Positions 1-13,263 are shown, counted from the first letter of the stretch. The stretch is 64,000 nt of DNA from Eonycteris spelaea (GCA_003508835.1 PUFA01000034.1:2046001-2110000), one strand, 5' to 3'. The notes: a model not told the origin generated them from the sequence alone. Translations and numbers: made by a program.

Positions 1-1639
1 GGTCTGGAGGGGTAGGTGGGACTGTCTGTGACTACGAGAAGCTGAAAAGGGGCACTAGCAACATGTTCTCGTTGGTGAAATGAAGTGACCAATGTGAGAG
101 CCTCCCAGCTCCCCAGCGGGGCTCACCTTCGACCTCCAGGGGAGGGAGGCTCAGTGGAGGCAAACAGGAGCAGATGGGCTGCTCAGGGGGCGAACAGAAC
201 AGCGTGGCCTTCAGAGGAACTGAAAGTCACGGTTTGCAGGCCCCTGCTGCTCTGAGGAAGTGACAAAGGCATGCTACATCATGAGACTGAAGCCCCAGGC
301 AGCAGAGGGGAATGCCACCACTCCACCTGCTCTACGAAACCTCACCCCCAGGGCAGGCCAGGGAAGCTACGATTTTCACAACGGGCAAGACTGGTTTTTC
401 CGTCCCTTACAGCTCCGTGAGCATCATGTCCATCCCAGGCCAGATTCAAGATCGGATCGCTAAGAGGGTAGTTTGCAAGATGTGACAAAGCAAGTTGCAT
501 GCTGGGAACCCACAGGGGTCCACTGGGAACAGACTTCGTCAGCCGAACCTGTGCTTTGAATTTTCTTTACTTAGTAGAAGGTCAGCCTGCATTTGCTAGC
601 TTAGTAAATTGAATCGCCTATTGCATCTGATAGGTATCACAGCTCAGCTGCCTACAGAAGCCAGGCAGATGATATAAACGAGTGAAATAGGCTGGTGGCG
701 AGGTAATAGGGAGAGGTGGGGACTGTGACACAGCACTGAGAAATGCCCCATTAAAAGTGGTGGCAGGGAGTGGGGGCATCTACCTACCTGTGTTCCATCA
801 CCATGGGGTAATATAGGTCTAAGCTTATCAGAGCGTTAAATTTTTCAAGGGAAGCTGAAAATCCAGAATAGCATGTAAAATCTCTGAATTTTTACAAATG
901 CTTTAAATTGGTTCATAAGTTTTTAAAAACATATGGCAGGCAAACAGAACACTAAATCTAACACAGGGGCTACCAGCTTCCAACCTTCACTGTAATCCAC
1001 ACATAGATTTCAATAAGGCACGTGGTGATATCTAGCTGTGATTTTCGGTTGAGAATCACAGGGAGGACTATGGGAGAGGGAGAGCATACATTAATGTCGG
1101 CCCGGACATAGGTTTCTGGTGCTGTTGGGCTCTCCCTCTCATTTACATCGGTGGTTCAGCTCAGGATCTAGGAGGCAGGCTTCCCAGCGTGTGTCTACCA
1201 CCAAGCTAGGAAGCATCTCAAATATGCCGGGCAACAGGCAGAACCAAAATGAAGCAGAACTCAGTGATCCGGAGAAGGGGGGGTCAGAGAGAAGGCCCCG
1301 TCGGGCACTGACCATTGGCTGCACGGAGCAGATTCCTGCCTGCTCTGTCATTCCAGTCTGGGTGCTGTTTGGCCGACGCCCTCCCCTGGGCACTCCCGTT
1401 CCACTCCCTGTCTTTGATTTGCACCCTTCGAAACGATAAATGCCATTGCCACCGACCTGCATCGGCCAGCGCCAGAAAACGAGAACAACGCCCCTCTCCC
1501 CAAACTAGTCGTGTTGGAAAGGCGAGACAAACCTATCATCGTTTTCAGACCACGAGGTCATGCGCCTGGAAAGCCAAAAGAAGGTGTTTGCACGACGATT
1601 AGAGCGGGTGAGATCCCTCAGAAAGATGGGTCAGACCAC

Positions 1640-2600
1640 CGTACTAAAAACACGTAACTTTCCTAGACACGAACATAACCCAATCGGAAAACGTCATGAA
1701 AAGCCAGCTCCTGTCGGCCGAAGCAGCTAAAACGACCTCACACCCAGTGACGGCAAAGACGTAAGAGCTGAATGGAGAAAATGTAAAAGACAGCACGAGA
1801 AGACACAGAAGAAAATCCGAAGGAATGGATCGAGAGGTCACGTTCTCCCATGGAAGGGCTCGATATTATACGGAGATAAGTGATCTTCTAATTCATCTAT
1901 CAATTCTATGTAATTACATAGAAATTTCCTGGAATGTTTAGCGAATTTTACAAGCCGATCACAAAATTCACCTGGAAAAGAAAATGCGTGGAAATCACCA
2001 AGGAATATAGAGAGGAAGAAGAAATGTGAACGGGACAAGAACAGGCTGGTCAATCGGTGAAACAGAATGAAGAATCCAAAATTAGATTAGGACTATGTGG
2101 AAATTTAGCGTGGGAGATGATGGCATTTTGAAGCAATGGCCAGGGACGGATTATGTAAAATATGGTATGGCTATGCATTTGGAGGATGGGGTTATAGTCC
2201 TTATTTTATACCAAATGTAAAAATAAATGAAGAGCGAGACATTAAAGCATATTACCCAAGTGCTAGGAAAAATGATATTTTCCCTGGGTAAATGATACCC
2301 ACATGAGTGGCTCAACAAAACCCGGAATCCATAAATGAAAACATTTTACTGCACAAAAGCTGTAAACTCCACATGACAAATGAACCATAAACAAAGAATT
2401 TTTTAAGATGACAGGCTGGGAGACAATATTTATAGCATAAGTAACCAAACAATTAATATGCAAAACATATGAGGAACTTTTTTTTAATCTGAGCGATTTT
2501 GAAAAAGGGAAAAACCTGACCAAGAATATAAATAGGCAATTCCTAGGTAAAATGATACAAACGGCCAGGGCAGAAGATATGGAAATTACTGGTCCTCGTT
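1640..2600 (+). repeat. Old L1 ORF2-like remnant, sense
   Basis: The A-rich text, with stretches like those of the L1 reverse transcriptase 3' half (for example the 'cacctggaaaaga' neighbourhood near 1970), reads as a highly decayed sense L1. No open frame survives. The boundaries are rough. Confidence 0.4.
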
Positions 2601-2819
2601 TCTAATGAGGAAAATGCAACCTCAGATACCAAGGTTGCACATTTCGCCCACGGTTTGACCAAAAGCGAAGGCCCTACTGAGGTCCTGTGTTGACATGATG
2701 TGGGGACAGGGGGGATGTCACGGACAGCAGGTGGGCGACGGAGCTTTTGAAGAGGCTTTGAGCAGGGCGCCGCGGCTATTTCTACAGCAAAAGCAGGCAT
2801 TTCTTCAACTTAATAATGT

Positions 2820-3235
2820 TTCTTCTTCAAGAAAACTCACACCCGTGCTCAGAGGTGCACACAAGCCTTGCTGACGATAACCATTTGGGTTTTTGTAGTA
2901 ACAACGAGAAGAAAAAGAAGGAAATTGTCTAAGTGGCCATCCTCAGGAGGCTGGTGAACTGTAGTGTATGATAGACAAGCACAACATTAGAACGCAGTTA
3001 AAAAAACTATAGTTAACCACACTGTATTGTATATTTATTCGGGAGCCGTTAAAAGAATGGGTCTTAAAATTTCTCATTGCAAGAAAAAAACCCCATAATT
3101 CTATGTGGTGCTGGATGTTAACTAAACTTGTCGCGGTCATCGTTTTGCAACAGATACTGTATCAAATCCTCATGTTGCTCAGCTGAAACTAAGACAATGG
3201 TATAGGTCAATTATATCCTGATTAAAAAAATAAAA
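2820..3235 (+). repeat. L1M 3' end, sense
   Basis: This matches by eye the typical old L1 3' UTR: the 'gtggccatc' phrase near 2935, the 'ttttgcaac...gtatcaaatc..catgttg' block near 3140-3175, and the closing 'gtcaattatat' before an A-rich tail at 3206-3235. Confidence 0.65.
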
Positions 3236-3949
3236 GACCCTCCCTCCCCCAAAGCACACGGGTATATGAATTGACTTAGATCGATCTCAAAGACAAATTT
3301 TACAAGCGAAGAAAAGAAAGGAAATTGCAGAGCCATATGTGCAGCTCATTCCACCTATGGGCGGGGGGGGGGGTGGAGGAACATGTTTGTAAGGCTCATA
3401 TCTCCCTGTAAACGCACGTGAGAAGGTAATGCCACACCGCCGACAGGGACCGCCGTGGAGGACAGAGAGTCGTGGAAATGGCGCATCGCGGAACTGGCGA
3501 GGGCAGCCCTTCACCTTCTCCTCTGGGTTTCTGTTTTGTTCGGACGCTTTGAAAAAGTATTTTCATGGTGTATTTGGGTTGAAAAAGAAAGCAAAAAGAG
3601 AGGAAAACGAGAAAGGGACAGAAAACAGGGCACGACGGTCGTAAGCAGAACTGCTGTCCCCCGCAGCAAGGGTCCTGATGCCCCGGCTCCCTCCGCCTGC
3701 CCCTGGCCTGAAGGAGCTCCACCTGAGGGCGAGCATTCCTGCCAAGGGCCTGCCTCGTGGTCCCCGTCCTTGCTCACGGGGCCACCAGTGGGGCTTTAAA
3801 CAACAACAGGTTTTAAAGAAACAAAGAACAACCAAAAAAATCACCCGCCACTCATTTTTTGCTGTGGGGGGATTTAAATTCAACACATATGCTTTTCCCA
3901 GAGGGGTATAGGGAACAAAAGGTAATTAAAAAAAAAAAAAACTACACTA

Positions 3950-4135
3950 ACTTTAAAATTATTGTATGAGTATGGAATTTTATTTTGGAGTGACGAAATG
4001 TTTGGGAACTAGACACAGGTGACATCTCCAAACCATTGTGAATGTACTAGATGCCGTAGAATCTGTCACTCTAAACAGTTAATTTTATGTGATGAGTTTC
4101 ACCTCAATTAAAAACAACAACAACGAACGAACCCT
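3950..4135 (+). repeat. L1M 3' UTR end, sense
   Basis: The 'cattgtgaatgtactagatg' phrase and 'ttaattttatgtgatgag' followed by 'cacctcaattaaaaac' are diagnostic of the tail of many L1M copies. Confidence 0.7.
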
Positions 4136-4154
4136 CTAGGCTCCCTGCTGAAAA

Positions 4155-4515
4155 GTTGGGGACCACTGCTCTAGAGCAATGCGGTTCAGCAAGAAAATAA
4201 TGTGACCCTTACATGTGACTGAAATTGTTCTAGGAGCCACATTTCAATTTTATAAAATTGGGTGCAATTAATTCGATAACTATGTTTTATGGAATTAATA
4301 TATCCAAAAGATTAGGATTTCAATTCGTAATAAAAAAAAATTATTGAGTTACATTCTTTTCTTTCCTCCTTCCTCTCCTTCTTCTTCGTTTTATACTAAG
4401 CCTTTGAAATCCAGGCTGCATTTTACACGCCGCAAACCCACTTCGGATTAGCCGTCTTCCAAGTGCACGGTGGCCCTGTGTGGCAAGTGGCCGCCACATT
4501 GCCCAGCGTTAGAGA
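4155..4515 (+). repeat. Ancient mammalian interspersed repeat (family name uncertain)
   Basis: The 'acatgtgactgaaattgttctaggagccacattt' type of text, then 'actaagcctttgaaatccag' and 'attttacac', is a familiar mammal-wide repeat. I cannot assign the family name from memory. The right half is strongly CpG-enriched. Confidence 0.5.
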
Positions 4516-4799
4516 CTCTCTCGGGCTCTGCCAGAGAGAAGGGCAGCACGACATCTGTTTCTCAGCCCCTGGTGAGCGACACAGGACCAACAGGGCGGGG
4601 GGCACGAGAGGGCGCTCAGGAGGCCCCAGTGAGAACACGCTTTTCCGCCGAAGGGCGAGCGGCCGGAAGACACCACGAGACTGACAGGAGGAGGGAGCGC
4701 CGGACAGCACGGGGACTCCAGGCGGTGACGCGGTGATTAACGCCAGCCCTACTCTCTGTTCCTAGGCCATGTTCCTGATAACTTTTCCTTTTTTTTTCT

Positions 4800-5105
4800 C
4801 ACACCTTTAAGAGTCGAGGTCTAATTGACATATAACGTTAGATTAGCTTCAGGTGCACAGCGTAACGATCCGACGTTCGCAGGTCCATCGTGAAAGGAAC
4901 GCCGTGGTCAGTCCCGTCGGCATCCATCGCCACACTCTGTTGCACGTTTTTTTCTCGTGATGCAAACGTTTACGATCTCCCCCTCTTGGCCATTTTTGAA
5001 GATGAGCTACCACATAGTTTAACGACAGCCACAAGCTGGGCGCTGCACCCCAGGACAGTTGATCCCCCTGGAAGTTTGTACATTTCGACCTCCCAACGGC
5101 TTTAA
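4800..5105 (-). repeat. L1M 3' region, antisense on + strand, unusually CpG-rich
   Basis: This follows the L1 3' UTR phrase by phrase in antisense: 'taattgacatataac', 'ttcaggtg', 'catccatcgccaca', then 'ggaagtttgtacat' before 'tcgacc'. About 20 CpG dinucleotides occur in 300 bases, where the family consensus has CpA, TpG or AT steps. Confidence 0.82.
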
Positions 5106-6654
5106 AAAAGGATCATGACACGCTTGAAATTGTGCACAGCTGTGCTAGCTGACCAGGCACAGCTATATGGCCAATTTTGGCAAATCTTTGCTCCCCCAAA
5201 TATCAGAGGACCGTGGACATGTCGAGAGCCCAGGGACACGCGCGTGCTGAACGACATCTTAAAGACTATTTGTAAGATGCTACATAGTACTGGTTTCTAA
5301 CGTCACGTTTCACAGAGCCGTGTTTGCGCTGACCGGGTCCGAGACAAGGCGTGCTTTGGGGCCCGGGGATCTGACTTCTGTTTTGTGCTTTCGATTCAAA
5401 CTTCCGCTTGCTGACTACTTTCCCAAGAGAAAAAGCAGAAATAGCAAATATCGATCTGCAGCTAGCCTTCTTCATACAGAAAAAGGAAAAGTAACGTTAG
5501 CCAGGAGCATTGCTCCACGGTCCCAGCCGGGCTGCGCGGAGAACAGGACTTCAGTGGCGCTCAGATCGGAAGTGGCCTAGTTCCCCATTTCTCGTAGGAC
5601 CTGCTGTGTGATCTTCCTGCTTCTTCCTGTACAACCGTTTTCATCATGGGGTTGAAATTTGTTCACTCGCACACCAGCCGGAATATACCCTTTCAGGGGC
5701 AATGCGTGGGGAGGTGCTGAGGGGTGCAGAAGGCTGGGTGCAGGGTGGGGAGGCATCCCTGGGCACCCGGGGGCCAGGGACAGTCCCGGGGTCCCGGAGG
5801 CCTAGCTCAGTCTGTCTCAAGGTTGAAGAGGGAGCAGGAGATGGGGGGCGGGGAGACCTGTCGAGAGTCTCTAAGCCCTTCTCCACCTCCGACATTCAGG
5901 ATATTCAGTTTGCCTTTGAGAGAGCCGAGCCGTTTCCCGCTGTCACAGGCTCGGAAGGAAGCTCCTCCCCCTCACTGTTTCCATTTCCCTTTTCCTCTCA
6001 CCCCAAGCCAAGGTCCTGTCGTTAAGATGCGGCACGGCTCGCCCTCTTCCCCTTCAAGAGCCGTGCCACGTGCCGCTGGGCGCTGTGAGATGCAGACGGC
6101 ATCATGACCCAGCGGGTGCGGGCGCATCGATGCTCGGAAGCCGTCGAGGCGCCAGTGGTCCCAGGAGCAGGAGCGTTCTCCCTCCCCCACCGCAGGGGCC
6201 CAGAGGGATATTTTTCTCCTTAACGACACCTCCCCGAGAGGCCTCCAGCTCGCCGCTTTTCTTATTGTGACACTCTTGAGGTCCTCTGGCAGAGACAGAA
6301 GTGACAGCTGGCAGCCAGGCTCCGAGCCCTCCGCCTGGAGAGGAGCCCCCTGGCAAGAGGAAGTGTGTGGTGGCCCCTTCGGTTAACTCTGCAGCTCGCC
6401 CCCAAATCCCCTGCTGCCCTCCCTTCGCCCCAGACCCCGTCCCGGCCGCACCCGCTGCCCCAACACTGCAGAGTGGATTACGAAACGGCCACCCCGAACA
6501 TGCCCCTCTCCCAAACCTCTGCTGATGTCAAGGTCACAAAAGGAATCAGCGTTTTAGAGCACAAAGACGTTTGGAGGTCTCTAGTCCCCTGCCTTCTCTC
6601 AGAGATAAAGAAATGGGGTCTCCCTTCCCTCACTCGCGTGCCACGTTTACCCTC

Positions 6655-7080
6655 CGCGGTCACTCATTTAGCAGGTATTATGTGAACACCTACTGTGTGT
6701 TAGGCATTCTTCTAGGAGCTGCAGACACAGGGGTGAGCAAAACAGATGAGGCCTTGGCCCCTCCTGGGCCTCAGAGCCTCATGGTAGAGACAGATGACAA
6801 ACGAATGAGTCAATAAATAACAAAGATAGTGGGCACACAATGACCCTGCCAAGAAGCCCACGTCCGGACCCCTGGAGCCCGTGAAGACATCGTGTTACAC
6901 AGGGTGAGGGAGCTGGGATGCAGAGGGAATTGAGGGCGCTAGTCCTGGGATAGGAAGACTGTCCTGAATTACTCAGGGGCCCATCAAATCCTGAGCGGCC
7001 TCTCCAAAGAAAGGGGGGAAGCCAGAGGCTCAGAACCAGAGAGATGGCCTGGTGACAAAGCCTTGACCGGCTATCGCTGG
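6655..7080 (+). repeat. Ancient repeat with 'cacctactgtgtg...gttctaggagctgcagac' signature
   Basis: This resembles the common mammalian repeat that contains a 'cacctactatgtgccaggca..ttctaggcactg' block followed by 'gagcaaaacagatgaggcc' and later 'gcctctc..aagaaagg'. Related copies lie at 9690, 40788, 54930 and 59020. The family name is uncertain. Confidence 0.45.
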
Positions 7081-7149
7081 CTTTGAGGATGGAGAAATTT
7101 GGCCATGAGTCCAAGGATACAGAAACTGGAAAAGAAAAGAAGACAGATT

Positions 7150-7305
7150 TGCCCTTGAGCCTTCGGAGAGGACCACAGTCTTGCCAACACCCGACTTTAG
7201 CGCAGGGAGACCCATTTTGGACTTCTGACCGAAAGATAATATACGTGTGTTGTTGTTTTTTTTAATCACTAGGTCATTTGCTACAGCGTAAAAGGAAACA
7301 AATAC
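7150..7305 (+). repeat. MaLR-type LTR 3' end, sense
   Basis: The order 'gccaacacccgacttta', 'ttttggacttctgacc', then 'atcactaggtcatttgctacagc' and 'aggaaac' is that of the R-U5 end of ERVL/MaLR-like LTRs. Only the 3' end is recognisable. It is noncoding. Confidence 0.55.
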
Positions 7306-8344
7306 TGCAGCAGAGAGCGTTAAGGGCTACAAAGAAACATGAAACAGGTGTATAGTGGGGAATGACTACGGGGGCAGGGCATGGCTTTCGATGGGGAGAC
7401 CTGGGAGTGATGTGGGACCATCAGCCCCAGGACAGAGTCCCAGGCAGAGACCAGAGCAAGGGCAGAGAGCCCGGGGCAGGAAAGAGCTTTGTGCTCGCGG
7501 GGTAACGGGTCCTTGCCAGGAAGCGACCCCTTCTACCGTCTGGGTACCCCGGCAGCCATGGTCTGCTAACCTTTAAAGCGACTTGTTCTCACGTCTGGTT
7601 TTCCTCTTCAAAGTCTAGGACTCTGTCCTCTGGTCCTGTCCTGGTCCCGGGATGAGGTGCTAAGGCCTCTTCTTAGGGTCTTAAGAGTGTATGTTTGCCA
7701 GGGATGTTGGATTTTGGAATGCACATTTCTCCATTTCAAGATGCCGGGACTTTTCTTCCCAAGTCTTGAGGGAGCGTCAATATGGCACAGAGAGTCGGTC
7801 TGGCCGTCAGCCTCCCAGCACAGCCGGAGAAGCTGAAGTGAAGGGACTTTGGGAACGCCTTACTCTCTGATGGTGAGTCTCTGTAAAAACAACTAGCTGA
7901 CCACCTACTGATGAATTTAATATTTGGGAGAGAAATTTGGATCATTCTATTTGGGGGTTGCTCAACATGGGTACCCCCTCTGCCAAGAATAGAGGTTTAA
8001 GGTAGACCTCAAAAGGAGTATATAAAAACACACTCTCAAGACAAGCCGACCGGGCCTCTCATGCAGTGAATGGTCATGAATCCTATATCTTGTGCCAGGC
8101 TCCAGGCAAATGAGACCCTCACCGTTGTTCCTGGGGCACTCATGGCTCACTGGGGAGACGGGCACAGGGCGAGTACACCCCACGTGGCTAGGGCATAGTG
8201 GTGGGAAGAGGGGGTGCATTTGGGAAGTGACGATTTTTTGGAGGGGTTGGTGGGGCCATTCATTTCCTCCCATTCGAGGGGAGCTCCTTCTCCTGTAGAA
8301 GTTTCCTGAAACACCTTTACGTCAAACTACATAAACCTGGGCTG

Positions 8345-8495
8345 CAGGGGTTAATCTTGATCATTGCTTGTCTTCAGTTTCTAAGTTGAATGTCCTTCGA
8401 GGGCGGGGACTCCGTGGTGAGGCTGGCTCCGGGGCCTGACTGACATTTGCTGAATGGAATGAACAGGTAAACAGGTGTCCATAGGGGTCTCTAAG
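8345..8495 (+). repeat. L2 3' tail
   Basis: 'ttctaagttgaatgtcc' with 'gagggcggggactc' and 'catttgctgaatggaatgaa' fits the L2 3' end ('agggcaggga...ttgttgaatgaa'). Confidence 0.5.
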
Positions 8496-8809
8496 TCAAG
8501 TCATGCCCACCGCCAGGAACACGGTCAGAAGATACGGCTGTAACACCGACCAGGCTCAGCTTAGGAGCAGGGTCATCCTGAGCTCACTCAAGAAGGCTCG
8601 AATGCCATACAGCTCATAGCTGGTCCCACAGCTGGGGACAACCTTCGGTGGTCACTAGTAGCCAAAGTGGCAGCAGCAGCAGACTCAATCTGATGCTCAC
8701 TCCTAGCCGGGGGACCCAGGCTGCTGGGCGCCCAGATGACTAAGCACCAAGCCCAGGAAGGCGACAGCGGCCTGACCCACAGCAAGGCAGGTCGAATGAC
8801 ATCCCTGGT

Positions 8810-8930
8810 CTGTGACTGAATAGTACGAACCCAGCAAACGCTGCTATCTCATCTGAGCCTAAATTTCCTTGTATTGAAAATGAGAATACTGATAATACTT
8901 CTTTCTCGGGATTCAATTTAAAATCTCACA
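8810..8930 (+). repeat. MIR fragment
   Basis: 'tcatctgagcctaaatttcc' followed by 'gaaaatgagaatactgataatac' matches the MIR core and right end. Confidence 0.45.
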
Positions 8931-9689
8931 TCAAGTGTCTGGTTCTTAAACAGGAGTAACGAAGGAAAGAGATGGTGAGGCGGGTCCCCGTGGGAATCAT
9001 GGGGTCCTCCCTCTGACCCCTCTGGCGTCCTCAACACTCTCTAGTCCTGCCACCTCGTGGGACCCCAGGCGCCAGCCCCTGCCCTGACTCCCTGCCTCTG
9101 TCTTCTGCATCCTTCTAGGCTGGGTGACAGAGGCCCAGTGAGCAGTCACATTCGTTGGTCATCACATGTCAGGCACCGCCCATAACTGCTCGCAGAAACC
9201 ATCACTTTGGCCCCGGAAACCTCCCTACACGGGAAGGACTGCCGTTGCCCCAACTGTCGGAGGAGGGAGCAGAGGCCAGGGAAGCCTCCTCTGGAAATGC
9301 TGCAGCAGGAGCTGCTGAAAGAGCCTGGGAAGCAGCTGACTTCCTCCCGTGGCGGCGGACGGGCAAAGCCTGCGTGGCCCAGGGGTGGAAACCCACGAGC
9401 ACGACCGGAGACAACCGGGCCGGTTCAAGAGGGAGACCGGCCGGATCGGGCAGGCTTGCCGGACGTGAAAAAGGCGACGGCGAAATGAAAGGCCACACAG
9501 GGGGGGGGGCAGTGACAGCGACACTGAGGCCCAGGGCACCCAGAACGCACCAGGACCCAGGCAGGAAACTCAAGAGCGTCGACAGACACGGTGGACGCCG
9601 TGGGGCCCGATGCGGGAATGACGAGAGCGGCGAGGGCGACCCCGTCATAACTTTTCAATGCAACGTGCCGCTCTTTCGGTCTTCTTAAG

Positions 9690-9990
9690 GGGCAGCAGGA
9701 TGAATTCATTCGATGAGCATTTGCCGAGGGCCCGCTCTGTACCCGGAATGGCTCTAAGACAGACGATAAGTCCATCGAGGAATAAGTATGTAACCTGGGT
9801 GGCTGCAGGTGCCATGCAGACGAGAAAGCTGGGGCAGGCGCTGGGGGGCAACACGGGAGGGTGGGTGGGTGGGTATCGTCGCGGAGTAATCAGGAGGCCT
9901 CTCGGGAGGAAAGGCTCTCTACCGCTGGGTAACTCGAAGTAGCCTCCTGCTTCAAGGTCACCTGAAGGTCAGACCCAGAACCTGATCTTG
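9690..9990 (+). repeat. Ancient repeat, same family as at 6655
   Basis: 'gaattcattcgatgagcatttgcc', 'cccggaatggctctaag' and 'gataagt' parallel the common 'ttcattcaacaaatatt' repeat, with many CpG-gaining changes. Confidence 0.45.
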
Positions 9991-10058
9991 AAGGGTGTCG
10001 TTGAGGGGAGAAGCTGAGTTATTCTCCAACAAGAAAGGAACGGCCAGAACATTTCGAT

Positions 10059-10137
10059 TGGGTGTGTGTGTGTGCATGTGTGTGTGTGTGTGTGTGCGTG
10101 TGCGTGCGTGTGTGTGTGTGTGTGCACGCGCACGAGC
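10059..10137 (+). repeat. (GT)n microsatellite with CpG interruptions
   Basis: Alternating GT/GC runs for about 78 bases. Purine-pyrimidine alternation throughout makes it a possible Z-DNA former. Confidence 0.95.
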
Positions 10138-10374
10138 GCTTTTTCTGGTTAGGGCTGCGAAAAGGGATCTTGAACCCCAGGGTGTGTGCCATGGAGACCC
10201 GTCGCGGGAAATGGCAGGAGCGTGTCACGCTAGCACCGCGCAGGCCACCGCTCTGCAGAGGGGACCGTGTGTGCGTCAGACCGTGGCTTAGGGGCTTGTG
10301 GTGCCGTGAAACTTGAGGTCCGAACAAAGCCTTTCATCTTCTTTGATATTCCCTTAGGACAGTCCAAACCTTCA

Positions 10375-10620
10375 CTCGTTAGGATGCCTTTAGCCGCAGG
10401 TAACAGAAAACCCTACCTACGTGTTCAAAAAGGGAATCCATGAGCTCAGAAACAGGAAGTCTGGAGGCAGGGCAGCGCCCAGGCTGGTTCATTCTGTTCG
10501 GTGCGCTCAGAGCCATCAATCGAGGTCCCAGCTTCATTTCGTTTTTCTCCTCTGCCCTCTGCATATTCGCCCTGCGCCTGCCCTCCGGGTGGCAAGATGA
10601 CAGCGGCGGCCCCAGCCACG
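10375..10620 (+). repeat. Ancient mammalian repeat, family uncertain
   Basis: 'aggatgcctttagccgcaggtaacagaaaacc' type text, followed by 'ggaatccatgagctcagaaa' and a ctctgcc-rich stretch, resembles a widespread old repeat ('ttagctataggtaacagaaa'). CpG-gaining changes are again frequent. Confidence 0.45.
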
Positions 10621-11721
10621 GCATCGTACGACACCTTCCAAAGGGAACAAAAGGACCACTCCATCCTTGCGTCTCTTTCCAAGACAAATAAACCTTGACC
10701 AGAAGGCCCAAGCGCACGTCCCCTCACATCTCATTGGTGACATCTGCATCCTTGTCCCGTGCCTAACCCTCCCCACCCCCCACAGCTGGTGTGGCCCTGG
10801 GCGAGCTCCGCCTTGTGCAGCAACGAGGAGATGGGCCCCGTCCTGGGACGAGGCGGACCGGAGGCTGAGAGCGCCAAAAGCAGAGACCAAAGGGCCATGG
10901 GGAGGGGAGGAAAGTAAAGGCGATCATTTTGTTTTGGAGGTAGAGATGACAACGGGAACCAGAAGACCTGGAGTAAAAACGTCCTCGAAGACCGAACGGA
11001 TGAACGTCGTCCGAGCCAAGGAAAGAGCCAAGTTTGCAAAGCGAGCAGGCCGAAAATATTCCGGGAACTATGAATGAAAAGAGAAGGACAGGCTGGAAGA
11101 AGAATTCCCACCAGCTTCAGAGCGAACAACAAGAAAGATGGCATCTGTACCAGCATGACTTCGTACGTGGGTCTATTTACATCACTAAATTTCTCAAGGC
11201 GGTAGAACGACCCCTTCTGTAGAATTGGGAGCGAACACTCGCTCCCCAGGAATTCCATCTCCGTCGCATTCCCTTTTGAACGCGAAGGCCCCTGGAAGAT
11301 GTTTTGAGACCGTCAGAAGCTTGGAAAACAGGCCTGTCCGTGGTCTATAGCAGGTCAATAGCAAATAACACTGAAACGTGGGCTTCTGGGAGGTGGCAGG
11401 GACGGCACAAGGGGACGGCCTGGCGGCCGAGGGCCCCTGCCAGCCCCTGCTCTCAACGGGGCCGGGAGCCCGCGGGGCGGCCCCGGCCCCGCGTGGCTTC
11501 TGTCACCGTTCCCTTTCTGCCCCTCGCTTGTGCAACGTCAGGAAGTGTGCGCTCGAGCCACATCCTTCACCCGAGGGCTCCGGCGGAATCCGGACTTCAC
11601 CCGCCGACCACTCAGCACAATAACAGCTGCCACCCTCTTCCTGAGCTTAATAACAATGGCTGAACCGTTTGCCCTCCCCCCGCCACCCCGCCCCCCGACG
11701 CCTTTTAGAAAGTTGTTTTGT

Positions 11722-11747
11722 TTCTCTCTCTCTCTCTCTCTCTCTCC
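11722..11747 (+). repeat. (CT)n microsatellite
   Basis: Twenty-six bases of pure CT dinucleotide. Confidence 0.95.
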
Positions 11748-12654
11748 AGAGGCCACACCACCCAGAGCTGCGCGACAGCCAGCCTCGGGCACCAGGAACT
11801 GAGTCATGAGCATCTCACACGAGCCACCCTGCTTTTTCCCCTAAGCCAGGAAAGAATACCCAACACGTCTATGAGGCAGAGAGTTTCAACTTTCTGCTCC
11901 TCGGCTTGCATCGAAACGCGTGCCTGTTCCCGTCTCGACCGAAGCGGTCAGCATCCTGGCTACGACCTCGACCAGGAGCAAAGACAGGAAGTTCATGGCG
12001 AATATCGACGCAGCCGGGGTCTGGGGGTGGTTTTTATTTTCTGCTTTATTCTCGGTAGGAAGGATGTCTGAAGAGCCAGGGGTGGTAGGAATGGAGCCTC
12101 GTTTACTCCAGGGCCCCATTGCTCAAAGGGCCCCGTTTACTTTGACTGTGGCGTTGGGTTTGGGGCAGCCTGTTATATGACAAGCCTCCCCTCACTAACA
12201 CTCAAGCTGGCCCGTCAGGACTGCTTGTCCTGTCTCAAACTTATCCCGATGTCCCGGGGGGGGGACCCTAACAGCTTGCCGGGGACGTGCGCCTTGGAGC
12301 AGGCTCTCCCACGGGAATCAGGCCTGAGGGGCCGAGCCCACCCGCCTTCCTCCCTCACACAGCCCCCAGAGCGCAGCCCACCCCCAGGGCCAGCGGCTCC
12401 GCTCCAGGCCAGAAGGTTCTCGGGGCCTGAGGGGTAGAGCGGCTGCCAGACAACGGCTTAACAATTCCTCGGGCTACTGAGGTGACAAGACAGAAAGCCA
12501 CGGCCCAAGGAGCAGAGCAGAGGGAGCCTTCTGGCTGCAAAATCTGCCCCTCTTCCTGCCCCTTCGAGGCACTGGCTAGAATCTTCTAGAATACCACCTT
12601 CTCTGCCATCTCCTTGCCCCAGGCCTCTTTCCATCCTGTCTTCTGTCAAAACTG

Positions 12655-12840
12655 CCCCTGGCCCTCACCCGCCTCTACTCCTCCCCAATCTTCCTCTCTC
12701 TGATCGTTTCCCCCTTTCTCTTTTTTTTCTCTTTCTCTTTCGTTTGCTCTTTCCTCCTCTCTCCCCATTGCCTTTCTTCCTCTCTTCTCACCTCATTTTC
12801 CTCCATGTTCCCTTTCTTCCCTCCCTTGGCATGAAGCAGA
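12655..12840 (+). repeat. Long polypyrimidine tract
   Basis: About 180 bases almost entirely C and T, with only scattered purines. On the minus strand (the INPP5D RNA) this is a polypurine run. No coding content. Confidence 0.85.
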
Positions 12841-13263
12841 GTGATTGTTTTATCTGATGTTCCAGAGGATAAAGACAGCAACTCCCCCGCGCTGCCCACC
12901 CACCTGGGCCGCGCATTCCACACCTGCCCTGCGTGTGACTTTCACTTTCCAGCAGCTCCATCCTCACCCAAGGCCCCTCACCATCGTGGCCTCGCCTCCC
13001 TGTCCTCCTAGGGCAGAGTCTGTCCTTCCCCAGGGCACCCAACGCCCAGCCAGGTTTGGACATTCTCTGGGGTCAAAGAAAGAAGGCTGGGCTGGGGCTC
13101 CCACTTCCGCAGGTCTCAGCGATGTTTACACTTAAAACACAGGGATTTAATCAAGTTATAGTTGACACCCTCTGCTCCCTTCTCGAATTTCTCGGAAGTC
13201 TATGAAAGGTGGAGTGAGAGTAAAGTCCCTGAGTGTCAGGATCACTCCTCTTCCTCAACAAAA

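Noticed and set aside
9155..9688. 177-codon plus-strand and 148-codon minus-strand overlapping frames
   Set aside because: Both strands open at once is a sign of GC-rich composition; no domain or splice structure.
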